From NCBI GenBank assembly GCA_903851035.1, contig CAINND010000037.1, positions 98,248 through 162,247 of the forward strand: 64,000 nucleotides of DNA. The letters run 5' to 3'. Below are positions 45,258 through 54,400 of the stretch, piece by piece (position 1 is the first letter of the stretch; each line of letters opens with the position of its first letter). The notes beneath the pieces are model-generated. The model was not told the DNA's origin and ran no database searches. It was given only the letters and a program-made list of their open reading frames with translations. The stretch comes from an uncultured Acidobacteriota bacterium (GTDB taxonomy: Bacteria > Acidobacteriota > Terriglobia > Terriglobales > Acidobacteriaceae). The translations under genes were made by a program, and so were the position numbers.

Positions 45258-45503
45258 TGCTTTGATGGTGCCGGGAGGAGGAATCGAACCACTTAAGTCT
45301 ATTTAGAATCTGCAAGTTACAGATTCTACAATGTTGCCATTCCGCTCATTTCGGCCATTTCATCCTCGTTTGGCACGTGACTGGCACACGGCAATAAGTG
45401 TGTTTATCCCCTGTGAAGGCCACGCGGCGAATATCCTGGTAGAGCACGCCCGAAATCGCATAGGTTGAGACCGAGGCCAGTGGCAGCTACAGGCAGAATC
45501 AAC
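45258..45503 (+). repeat. Dispersed att-like repeat, copy E (full length)
   Basis: TGCTTTGATGGTGCCGGGAG, then GAGGAATCGAACC, CACTTAAGTC, a perfect inverted repeat TAGAATCTG (45304-45312) / CAGATTCTA (45320-45328), the CATTTCGGCCATTTCATCCT segment, GGCACGTGACTGGCACACGG, and the distal part ending AGGCAGAATC. It is the best preserved copy and marks the left edge of the defence island. Confidence 0.82.
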
Positions 45504-45535
45504 GATAGCCAGCCCGGATGTTACGGGGCTGTCTC

Positions 45536-45557
45536 AAAAGGGCTTGGCGGCCCTTTT
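45536..45557 (-). terminator. Bidirectional-type terminator of the mcrBC operon
   Basis: AAAAGGGC (45536-45543) pairs perfectly with GCCCTTTT (45550-45557) around TTGGCG; both sides supply a T-run. It lies 39 bases beyond the minus-strand stop of mcrC. Confidence 0.8.
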
Positions 45558-45595
45558 ATTCACACTTGCGGGGCCTCTAGTAAGTTGAATAAACA

Positions 45596-46921
45596 TCAGG
45601 CACTTTGACACTGGCCTGAATCTTCAATCATCCGTGCCAACATTGATCTGAGCTTGGTTATTGCCGCAGTAGGCTCGTGTGGCAGTGTTGTAAAGTTGAT
45701 TCTCTTGCCGCGATCTAGGATCCAGGGTCCAAGTTGTTCTACGGTGGGTATCTGTGGCTTTGATGGATCAGAGGGATACACTAATAGTCCCCAGGACATT
45801 CTTCCCGTTGGAGCTTGGAAACGACCAAGATATGCAGCAATCTGGTATAGATCTTCTCGCTGTGGCCCATTCGGAGAACTCGCTGTTGGGTGCAGAGATT
45901 TGTATTTAGCGTCAACCACACCCATCGTAACTGATCTAGAGTGAAGAATGGCATCAGGTATCAAGGTGCCCAAGCCTTGCCCTGTGACATTGCTATGGAG
46001 CAGCTTTGTGATAGGAGACATCTCTCTGGTACCGTGCGTGACCGATAAAGGTGTGGCAGCTTTGCGGAGTACACTTAGCACGTACATCTCCCACAACTCG
46101 GCCACATCAAGCAGAACCCCCTTGGTCTCGCCGCTAGCACTTAAATCGGCGGTAAACCCTCTGCGGTTTGCAATCTGACGTGACAGTTCCGCGACAAAGG
46201 CGAAGCCCGCGGTGATCGGTGTGTAGCGAACCCGGTCGAGTTCGGACTTCGTCGGAACGCGTGGGCGCGCTCCAGTGACTGTCATTAAGTGGGGAATTAG
46301 CTCTTTTACACGTGCTGGCATCCATTTTTCGTCCGGTACGCTAAGCCAGCGGCGCAGTGCTTGGTAGGCGGCAACGATAGCGTCGGACGCAGCATGATCT
46401 AACAACCGCTCGGAGCGGATTGATACAACTTTGTAGCCGCCCGAAGCAATCAACCGGAGTGATGCATTAACATCGAGCCGCCCGCGAATCGCGGGGCCTT
46501 CAGTGGCTACATTACGGCGTAGGGCGGGCAGCCCATGTCGGGCAGCCTGAACGAAGCCGTTGGCCCAGACTAAAGCCAGCAGCTGGGCAATGAAGGACTC
46601 ATCCTCCCGCAACTTCCCTGGCGCGTCAGTCAGTACGACCGACGTTGCTTCGAAAAGCCAGTTTCGTATGGTTGCCAACCCGTAGCGCGGCTCGATGGTT
46701 AGGCTGTGCCCCTCGAAGGAAATTGTTCCAACATATCGACCAGCCCACCATGTACCGTCCCATGCACAATAGACGATCGGCTCGTCTTCCTCGCGCTTGA
46801 CGGAAACAGGAACGACGAGATCCATAGCACGAACATTGATCGCCAGCCTGCGAAGCCAAGCTACTTCCGCCGCCGTTGGCTGAGGAGTGAATGGAGAACA
46901 GTCCCGCGCTACGAGTTTCAT
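45596..46921 (-). CDS. mcrC: McrC-like endonuclease subunit
   Basis: A 441-residue nuclease partner of the McrB motor, cutting modified foreign DNA (type IV restriction). The N-terminal half is a McrC-type partner domain with YVGTISFEGHSLTIEPRYG; the C-terminal half holds the PD-(D/E)xK nuclease: Glu275 (ELWEMY), Asp323 (LIPDAIL) and Asp337-x-Lys339 (VVDAKYK). It overlaps mcrB by four bases (ATGA), so the two are translated together. The DAKYK motif looks intact, so the nuclease should be active. Specificity (5mC, 5hmC or another base) lies in McrB and cannot be read. Confidence 0.9.
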   Translation of the reverse strand: MKLVARDCSPFTPQPTAAEVAWLRRLAINVRAMDLVVPVSVKREEDEPIVYCAWDGTWWAGRYVGTISFEGHSLTIEPRYGLATIRNWLFEATSVVLTDAPGKLREDESFIAQLLALVWANGFVQAARHGLPALRRNVATEGPAIRGRLDVNASLRLIASGGYKVVSIRSERLLDHAASDAIVAAYQALRRWLSVPDEKWMPARVKELIPHLMTVTGARPRVPTKSELDRVRYTPITAGFAFVAELSRQIANRRGFTADLSASGETKGVLLDVAELWEMYVLSVLRKAATPLSVTHGTREMSPITKLLHSNVTGQGLGTLIPDAILHSRSVTMGVVDAKYKSLHPTASSPNGPQREDLYQIAAYLGRFQAPTGRMSWGLLVYPSDPSKPQIPTVEQLGPWILDRGKRINFTTLPHEPTAAITKLRSMLARMIEDSGQCQSA

Positions 46922-48711
46922 TCGGCCGTCGTGGACCTGAGGAGTACTTTGGAGAGTCGGTCAAGTTCTGTGTTACGTGCGACTGCATCCAGCCCGGCTA
47001 AGTATTGCTCCAACAATGGGCGAAGAGATAGGTTCCACACTTGCACGACAGGTTCTAGGGCTTCGCCTTTCTTGTTCCAGAGGTAGTTCTGCTTACGAGT
47101 CGGCTGTGGGCCGAGGAAGTCACGCAAGAATACGACCACGTCGAACAGGTAGGTGTGTCCTACCTCGTACTGTGGACCGAGCAGTTGGCTTTTGTGTATT
47201 TCCTTATTCAACGAAGTTGCTGCTTCAGCCAATTTACGGAAGTCTGGCTCAATGCGTTCCCACTCTAGCGGCGATTTCAGTTCCTTCCATTTGGCCTCAG
47301 CAACTGAGACTAGGGCATCTGCATCAAACGGGCAAAGCAGCCACAGGAAGCGGCGGCGCAGCGCGAAATCGATCTGCTCAATGGACTGGTCAATCAGATT
47401 CATGGTGCCAATCACGAACAGATCGTCCGGGATGCGCAACTCTATTCCCGCCCCATCCGCTTCACGTGCAGAAAGTTCAATGGGCTCGTTGCGATCCTCC
47501 AGCAACGAGAAGCACTCCCCAAGCATCCGGCTCAAATCAGTTCGGTTCATTTCGTCTAAAATCAGTACATGTGGCAGTCGCTCCGAGCGAGGCTTCTGCT
47601 CGATGACCTCAATAAGCTTTGGCAGGTAACCTGCCCTGTATTCTGTGCCACCCTCGTTCGAAATGTGAAGAGCTCGAATGAAATCCTCGTAGCTATATGC
47701 TGGGTGTAACTGCCGTCGGTGTACGTTCTGCTCGACAGCCGCAACGATGGCATCCTGTGACTGGAAATAGCGTGCCGGCCCCATTTGCGCCAAAGCAGCG
47801 GATCGGATGATGCGCTCAGCCAGCTTCTTGGCTCGGAACGTCTTGCCGGTGCCAGGGGGGCCGTAGAGCACAACCTGCTTCTTGTGCTGAATGATCTCTA
47901 ATGGAGCGCCTTCTGTGACTCCTTCGCTGTCGTCGTACCAGGCCTCGACGAGTGGCGACCAGTAGAAGTCGAGTTGCTGATTCGGCAATAGCCGTTCGAG
48001 CTCCTGTCTAATAGCTAGAATCGTCCGATCTTCGTCATCGCTTTCAGTTTTCTGCAGTAGCCCCGCGAACGCCTTGATGACTCTACGCTTGTGGTTACCA
48101 CTGGTAATCCGCTCGAAGCTGTCAGGAAAAAGAAGGTGTAGCAGCATGTGACGCAATTGCCTGGACTCTACGTCCTTAATGCCGTCAATTATCTCCTGGA
48201 ATTGCCATGGATCTGAGGCCACCTCTTTCTGTTTCTCAGGAGGTAGCTTTTTCCATGCGATGGCAAACTCGATCAGGAAGGCAAGTTCGAAAGGACGACG
48301 AGTATTGTAGCCTTGCCCTCCGCTGCCGATACCATTTGAGAAGGCACTGGAGACAAAGTGGGACTCAGATAGGGTGTCGCCTGCCCAGCCGAGAACCTCG
48401 TTCACGACCTGCCGCTTGCGTACTCCTCCCACTCTGGACGGAAATAGGAAGTAAATGCACAGAACTTCCGCAGCTAGACGGATTACCTCCTGCCCAGCCT
48501 GGCCGATCTGGTCCTTGAACTTAATGATGAAGGACCGATCGCCCTCGTCCGGGGTGGCTACGAACGCCTTATAGAGGCGGTCTAGGGCCTCCGGGCGCCA
48601 GATAGAAGCATCTTCGAAGAGCAAAGATCCATCGCTTAATAGGCAGTTGGCTCGAAAGGACTCCGCGGCCTGGTAGATATTGTCGGTGTTATTTTCGGAA
48701 TAGCGTGCCAT
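46918..48711 (-). CDS. mcrB: McrB-like AAA+ GTPase motor
   Basis: A 597-residue McrB-type motor. About 270 N-terminal residues form the probable DNA-recognition part, which I do not recognise. The AAA+ core follows: Walker A GPPGTGKT (284-291), Walker B LILDEMNR (383-390), the McrB signature GTMNLIDQS (435-443) and an RRRF arginine-finger region (452-455). McrB assembles into hexamers with McrC and moves along modified DNA using GTP. TGAGG precedes the ATG. A predicted promoter lies about 100 bases upstream. The N-terminal domain is not the classic McrB 5mC domain, so its modification target may be different. Confidence 0.9.
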   Translation of the reverse strand: MARYSENNTDNIYQAAESFRANCLLSDGSLLFEDASIWRPEALDRLYKAFVATPDEGDRSFIIKFKDQIGQAGQEVIRLAAEVLCIYFLFPSRVGGVRKRQVVNEVLGWAGDTLSESHFVSSAFSNGIGSGGQGYNTRRPFELAFLIEFAIAWKKLPPEKQKEVASDPWQFQEIIDGIKDVESRQLRHMLLHLLFPDSFERITSGNHKRRVIKAFAGLLQKTESDDEDRTILAIRQELERLLPNQQLDFYWSPLVEAWYDDSEGVTEGAPLEIIQHKKQVVLYGPPGTGKTFRAKKLAERIIRSAALAQMGPARYFQSQDAIVAAVEQNVHRRQLHPAYSYEDFIRALHISNEGGTEYRAGYLPKLIEVIEQKPRSERLPHVLILDEMNRTDLSRMLGECFSLLEDRNEPIELSAREADGAGIELRIPDDLFVIGTMNLIDQSIEQIDFALRRRFLWLLCPFDADALVSVAEAKWKELKSPLEWERIEPDFRKLAEAATSLNKEIHKSQLLGPQYEVGHTYLFDVVVFLRDFLGPQPTRKQNYLWNKKGEALEPVVQVWNLSLRPLLEQYLAGLDAVARNTELDRLSKVLLRSTTAE

Positions 48712-48744
48712 AGAACCTCAGATATCCCTTCTCGTGCTGAAGAA

Positions 48745-48764
48745 AAGCGCACATAAGTGCGCTT
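48745..48764. other. 8-bp palindromic hairpin upstream of mcrB
   Basis: AAGCGCAC (48745-48752) pairs perfectly with GTGCGCTT (48757-48764) around ATAA, in the leader between the predicted promoter and mcrB. It could be an operator or an attenuating hairpin. Confidence 0.45.
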
Positions 48765-48803
48765 GAGCCAGTAGTTCTGTGCCCTATACGCGCACCGGAT
48801 GTA

Positions 48804-48832
48804 ATGTTATATTCAGCATATCGCATTGTCAG
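48804..48832 (-). promoter_or_regulatory. Predicted sigma70-type promoter for mcrBC
   Basis: Minus strand: CTGACA (48827-48832), a 17-base spacer, TAACAT (48804-48809). The match is moderate; position and spacing are good. Confidence 0.4.
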
Positions 48833-48932
48833 CTTCCACCATGAGCATCGAGAACAGTGGACTGATCATTATTCTAAGAGCCCGAGGTTAGCGATTGCGG
48901 GCTAGAGCAATACGCGAAATCTAAGCGCCCAC

Positions 48933-50804
48933 CTATCGTCTTCCTTGCTCCCGAACAGTGACGTTGAGAACGGTTTGCTTCAGGATTGGATCGGCGTCCT
49001 GCCATTGTTCTGCAGCTTCTTTGAAATATTGTGCTGCCTCAGATTTCTTGCCGAGCCGAGAATTACAGACTCCGAGGTCAAGTAAAGCTAATGGTAGGAC
49101 TGAGGGGCTACCCTCCATGACCACTCTTCCCCTTGAATCGGCAATTGTGGCAAGAGTCTCCGATGCATCATTCCACATTCCCAATTGCAACTGAACCTTT
49201 GCCAAGTAGTAGCCAATCTGTATCGAATCATTAATGCTGTATGCGTCCCTCAAACGCGCGAGCGCGGATGCACTATTTCCAGTTGACGCATCCCTGAGCC
49301 CTGCAATAAATTGTCGCGCTTCTGAAAGCCCTTTACCAAGCGGTGCCTTTTCCTTCCCCAAGTCAGTGAGCAGTCTTTCTCCATGGTCGACCTGCCCGAC
49401 GGCAGCAAACGTCTTGGCAGCTTCTAGGCGGATGTCGGACGCGTTGGAGTGTGAAAGGGCATCCTGGAGTTCTTTTTCAGCGCTGGCAATTTTCCCGTGC
49501 AGCGAATTAACCTGCGCCAGAAAAAGCATGTATGAGGCTTTGTCATAATCGGAAGGGGATGCATCGATTTCTTCTTGTATCTTCCGTTCCGCAAGTTCTA
49601 GCTGGCCGAGATAGAAGTACACATCGGCGGCGCCTTCCAGTGCATTACGAACGTGCAAATTGCTACCCAACCTACGCCCAGCAGTCTCCAGTTTCTTAAA
49701 GTCGGATAGGGCTGTCTCTCTATCACCTAGGGCCAAACTCGCGTAAGCTGCCGCTTCATCAAGCCAAGGGAAGTCAATATTCCTATTTACTGCTTCACGA
49801 CGCGCTGACAACGCCTCATCATAGCGGTTCTGGTACACAAGATTTTCTATCTTGAGATACCAACACGGTCCATATTCTGGATCCACTTGAATGCATTTTG
49901 AAATGTTTGCATTGGCATTATCATAGTGGCCATCGTCAATCTGCAGCATTGCAAGCTGATACAGAACAGCGGTGTTCTTCGGGTTCATATTGTCCGCGAC
50001 CTGAAGTTTATTAACTGCGTCTTCGTCCGCGCCCTCAAGAAGCGCACGGAGTGCTTCGGCCTGCAGCAGAAATACCTCGTGTGTTGTGTCGGATGACGTC
50101 CCGGATGCAACTGTATGGACACCTATTTGCCCCGCGAGGGCATCCAGGTAATTCTTTGAATGGTCATTCTCATTGTCGTAGTAATCAATCCACGCAGCTT
50201 GAACGCGCGGACCGACCGCAGCGGGGTTGAGCCTAATTAGCTCGTCCAATGTTTCGAGGGCCATTTTGTCATTTCCGGATCGCTCAAACTTGATGGCTTG
50301 CTGCTCCAGCCTGACGATCTCTGCCATTCCCCGCGAACCGAGCCAAGTCCTCCAGCCAACCACGGCGGCAATCAGTATTATTGCCATTGCGACCAACGCC
50401 AATGTTCCCCTATGCCGGCGGCCCTCAGAGCCCTCAGCAGAAGTGGCTTCTGCCTTCCCTTGGCGAATGATCTCCACTTCGGCCACAAACCGGTAGCCCT
50501 TGGTGTGGACGGTCTTAATGCACTCCTTGCCGACCCTCTCGTCGATTTCCTTACGGATCGTACTGATAGCGGCTGTGAGACTGGAATCCTGGACGGCTAC
50601 GTCTGGCCAGATCTGCTTGAAAATATCTTCTTTAGTCCACAGATGCCCGGGATGCTCGACCAGCAATTTCAGCAGATCAAACGCCTTGGGGGTCAGTTTC
50701 ACAGCCTGGCCGTGCCATGTTACCTGGTGCTCGACAGGGTCGAGCTCAAACTCGCCGAATCGGTAAATGAGTGCCTTGTCTGTTTCCATGTTCTTATCCA
50801 GCAT
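48933..50804 (-). CDS. CadC/ToxR-type wHTH regulator with membrane segment and TPR repeats
   Basis: A 623-residue membrane-bound regulator. An OmpR-type winged helix lies at about 15-105 (IYRFGEFELDPVEHQVTWHG, LTPKAFDLLKLLVEHPG, TKGYRFVAEVE), one membrane segment at about 133-155 (TLALVAMAIILIAAVVGW), and the rest is a row of TPR-like helices (PKNTAVLYQLAMLQIDDGHY, YDEALSARREAVNRN, LGQLELAERKIQEEI). It lies upstream of mcrBC on the same strand, divergent from the small Cys ORF and methylase group, so it may control the island; this is inference. The ATG at 50804 is used; the frame is open further but without domain content. Confidence 0.85.
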   Translation of the reverse strand: MLDKNMETDKALIYRFGEFELDPVEHQVTWHGQAVKLTPKAFDLLKLLVEHPGHLWTKEDIFKQIWPDVAVQDSSLTAAISTIRKEIDERVGKECIKTVHTKGYRFVAEVEIIRQGKAEATSAEGSEGRRHRGTLALVAMAIILIAAVVGWRTWLGSRGMAEIVRLEQQAIKFERSGNDKMALETLDELIRLNPAAVGPRVQAAWIDYYDNENDHSKNYLDALAGQIGVHTVASGTSSDTTHEVFLLQAEALRALLEGADEDAVNKLQVADNMNPKNTAVLYQLAMLQIDDGHYDNANANISKCIQVDPEYGPCWYLKIENLVYQNRYDEALSARREAVNRNIDFPWLDEAAAYASLALGDRETALSDFKKLETAGRRLGSNLHVRNALEGAADVYFYLGQLELAERKIQEEIDASPSDYDKASYMLFLAQVNSLHGKIASAEKELQDALSHSNASDIRLEAAKTFAAVGQVDHGERLLTDLGKEKAPLGKGLSEARQFIAGLRDASTGNSASALARLRDAYSINDSIQIGYYLAKVQLQLGMWNDASETLATIADSRGRVVMEGSPSVLPLALLDLGVCNSRLGKKSEAAQYFKEAAEQWQDADPILKQTVLNVTVREQGRR

Positions 50805-50908
50805 ACTCTTAGGAATTCTTTGAGGAATCCATAAGGACTTTCCTCGGGCAGGCAATCGATTATGCCACGCAACGGGCAGAACTCGAAGCCGCCCGCAGGA
50901 GGCTCCGG

Positions 50909-51211
50909 ATGTACTTTGATGACAATGACTTACAAGTTTGGACGTTGGGTGACCGATGGCTGCGTCATTGCGATGGCAAAATCGATTATCCAAACAGGGC
51001 ATTAGCGGAAGTGGCTGCTATGCAAATGCGCCATAAGGAGCGAGATGAGTTCAACGCATACCATTGTGAGTGTTGCGGCGGTTGGCATATTGGTCACCGC
51101 AGCGCTCATCACACTTCGAAACGGCCTCCAACTCCGAGCGTATCCTTTGGCCGGGGGCCAAACCAAAGCTCATTTCACGTAATCCAGAAGGCGAAAGTGC
51201 GGAGGGTCTGA
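50909..51211 (+). CDS. Small protein with zinc-ribbon-like Cys/His cluster
   Basis: A 100-residue protein of unknown function. The middle has YPNRALAEVAAMQMRHKERD, then YHCECCGGWHIGH. Short proteins with a YxCxxCxGWHxG end are common in phages and islands and may bind zinc. A perfect AGGAGG site six bases before the ATG shows it is probably a real gene. It is divergent from the wHTH regulator and lies upstream of the methylase gene on the same strand. The last 35 residues look unstructured. Confidence 0.65.
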   Translation: MYFDDNDLQVWTLGDRWLRHCDGKIDYPNRALAEVAAMQMRHKERDEFNAYHCECCGGWHIGHRSAHHTSKRPPTPSVSFGRGPNQSSFHVIQKAKVRRV

Positions 51212-51429
51212 TGGGCGGGTGGCGCATCTCAATAGGGACGTTGACATGAGCCAGCAAACAGCCTATTTTCAAGCAGTTCAGTCTTAAGTGACGCGCAGTG
51301 AGATGAGACGTGGATCGAACCGCGCTCTCAGCGCAGCGCGATCTGTTACATCAGGAATTCCGTTGCCTGATCAGAAGTGTAGAAAACGCACGAGTTCATC
51401 TCGCGCTCCCAAGGACTCAACGGCCTGTT

Positions 51430-54400
51430 ATGCATGCATTCGATCTCGATCTGACCCTGCAGGACTTGCAGACACTTAACGACGCCAACAGCCTTGCAAC
51501 ATTTTTCAGTGCGCTAGGCTACGATACGCAGTCCAAGACTGCACAGACGGCTGCTAACCTCGGTATTCCAGAGGCAGTGCAACAGCGGATTCGGCGAGTA
51601 GAGCTTCTCTCGGATAATGAGAGGTTCCTGCAGGTCTACCTCTTTGAGATGCAAAGCGTCACTGTGGCTGACATCAAGGCGATCAGCCGTGCATTTCGGG
51701 ACAAAGCAGGCAACTATCTCCTCGTTTTCACTTCCGATTACGATTTTCTTGACTTCATCCTTCTTGACCGATTTGGCGAGTCATTGAGCCCAACCGCAAT
51801 TAGTGTTGCGGTTCCGGCGCTACAACCCAGGCGATTCACTGTGGATCGGCGTCGGCCTACCCCTGTGCATCTCCGGGTTCTCCGGAGGTTCACCTGGACG
51901 GAGACCGACCCGTTCTCGCAGTTTGATAAGCTGCGCTTCGCTTATGATCTCGCCTACTGGTCCGAGGTGTACTTCAACAACCGAGGGCTGTTCTCCGACT
52001 ACTACCTGCGTGAGCGTCTTCCTGCCGCGGACGGTGAGTTTTCTGAGTGGCGCGAAGATCCCAAGCCTTCATACTTACGCCTGCGGGCCGTGTATGAAAA
52101 AGCCACCGAGCGCTTTGCCGGTAAGAAAAGGTCTGAACTTATCAGTTTGCTCTACGAGCCTTTGCTTAAGGAGCTGGGGTTCTGCCCGAAGGCTCAAAGC
52201 TCAGAGGAGGCAGGCCTTCACATTCGCCTAGAGGACCCAGCTTCGGGCAAATTACTTGGAATATGCCTGCCCTATCCGTGGGCCCGTGAACTAGATCGAA
52301 AGGATGATGCCCACGACACAGAGACGCCCGACGCAACTCCAACGTTCGCGGTCGTGGACCTTCTCGCATCTCAGAAGGCTCCATGGCTGATACTTACCAA
52401 TGGCAAGCTATGGCGGCTGTACTCGCAGCAGGCCCATTCGCGGGCTACAAACTACTACGAGATTGACCTGGAAGACGTCCTCTCCCGTCAGGGGTTCCAG
52501 CAGGACATTCAAGATGCGTTTCGCTACTTCTGGCTGCTTTTCAGGATGCAGGCTTTCCTGCCAGTGGATCGCGACTGGCAGGGCAAGCGGCAACCGCTCA
52601 GCACGCTCGATCGTCTACTTCTTGGCAGTGAGGACTATGCCAAGGAACTGGGCGAGAGCCTGAAGGCACGCGTCTTCACACAGGTTTTTCCAGTCATAGC
52701 TGAAGGTTTCATCGCCAATATGCGTCAGCGTGGCGAGACGGATTTCAGCGAAGAGAAGCTGGCAGCCGTGTTTCAAGGAACGCTCACGCTGCTCTACCGC
52801 TTGCTGTTTCTTCTTTACGCGGAATCCCGGGACCTCCTCCCAGTCCATGCGCGGGAGTACCACGGCGCGAGCTTGCAACACTTAAAGGAGAAAATCAAAG
52901 ACGCGGCAGGCGTTATCTCCGAAGCCGCCAACGACGCCGCGGAGAAGGCCCAGGAACGAGAGTCCCGTATCCACAAGGCCTTTACCACGTGCGATTTTGA
53001 TCTCTGGGCGCGCTTGAAGAAACTCTTCTCGGTGATCGACCAAGGCAGTGAGGCCATGAATGTGCCGCGCTACAACGGTGGCTTATTCCTTGCCAAGCGG
53101 GACGCGCAGGACCACTCTCCAGAGGCCCAAGCGGCGCGTTTTCTCGACCGGGAGAAGATTGCCGATCGATACTTGGCGCTGGCGCTCGATCTGCTCGCTC
53201 GGGACGAGGACCGGAAGACCCATGCTCTTGTACCCATCGATTACAAGTCACTTGGCGTTCGGCAGCTCGGCTCGATATACGAAGGACTCCTCGAGTTTCG
53301 TCTGCGGATTGCAGGTGAAAAACTGGCGGTCGTCAAAGAAAAGGGACGCGAGGTCTATAAGCCCTTCAAGGAATTGACCGAGCGTGAAAAGACCAAGGTT
53401 GAGAAGCGCGGTGATACTCTCTCCCGCGGCCATGCCTACCTGGAGAACGACAAGCGGGAGCGCAAAGCGACCGGCTCCTACTACACGCCTGACCACATCG
53501 TGAAGTACATCGTGGAGCACGCTGTTGGGCCGGTCTTGCAGGAGAAATTCGACGCACTCCGGCCAAAGCTACGCCAGGCCCAGAAAGATCGGCGTGACTT
53601 CGTCAAGCAGCAGGAGGAGTTCATCAAGCTGCGCATGAAGGCAAAGCCCGCAGAGCAGGCCGACCTGATCGGTCGGGAACTGGTCGATGAACTGTTCAAT
53701 ATCAAGGTTCTTGACCCGGCCATGGGTTCCGGACATTTTCTGGTTGAGGCAGTTGATTACATCACAGACAAGACATTGGAGTTCCTCAATGCATTCCCAT
53801 GGAACCCGGTTCTCGTTCACTTGGAGAAATCACGCCGCACCATTGAAGAGCAGATGGAGGAACAGAACATTGACATCGAGACCCGGCGCCTTACCGATGT
53901 CAATCTTCTCAAACGGCATGTCCTTAAGCGTTGCATCTATGGCGTAGACCTGAATCCGATGGCGGTGGAACTGGCCAAGGTATCACTCTGGCTGGACTGC
54001 TTCACCTTGGGCGCGCCGCTTTCCTTCCTCGACCATCACCTGCGCCCCGGCAACTCGCTCATTGGCAGTACAGTTGCTGAAGTTGATGCCATTCGCGAAG
54101 CCAAGGGCCAGATGACGCTGACTGGCACTAGCGACTGGCAGGGGCTGACACAGGCTGTACAGGCGATGGTGGACGTTGGAGGAATGCCAGACATTACGCC
54201 GGAGCAGGTGGCCGAATCAAAAGAGCACTTTCACTCCGCTCTGGCGGACGTGGAAGTCTTCAAAAAGGTTTTGGATCTGAACACAGCCCGTTGGTTTGTG
54301 GAGTTGGATGCGCCCAAAGGCAAAGGCGCGAAGAGCAAGATTGACATCTTCGACGAGATGCTGCGCAGCGGTGAGCTTTTCGAGTGGGCGCATGGAAGAA

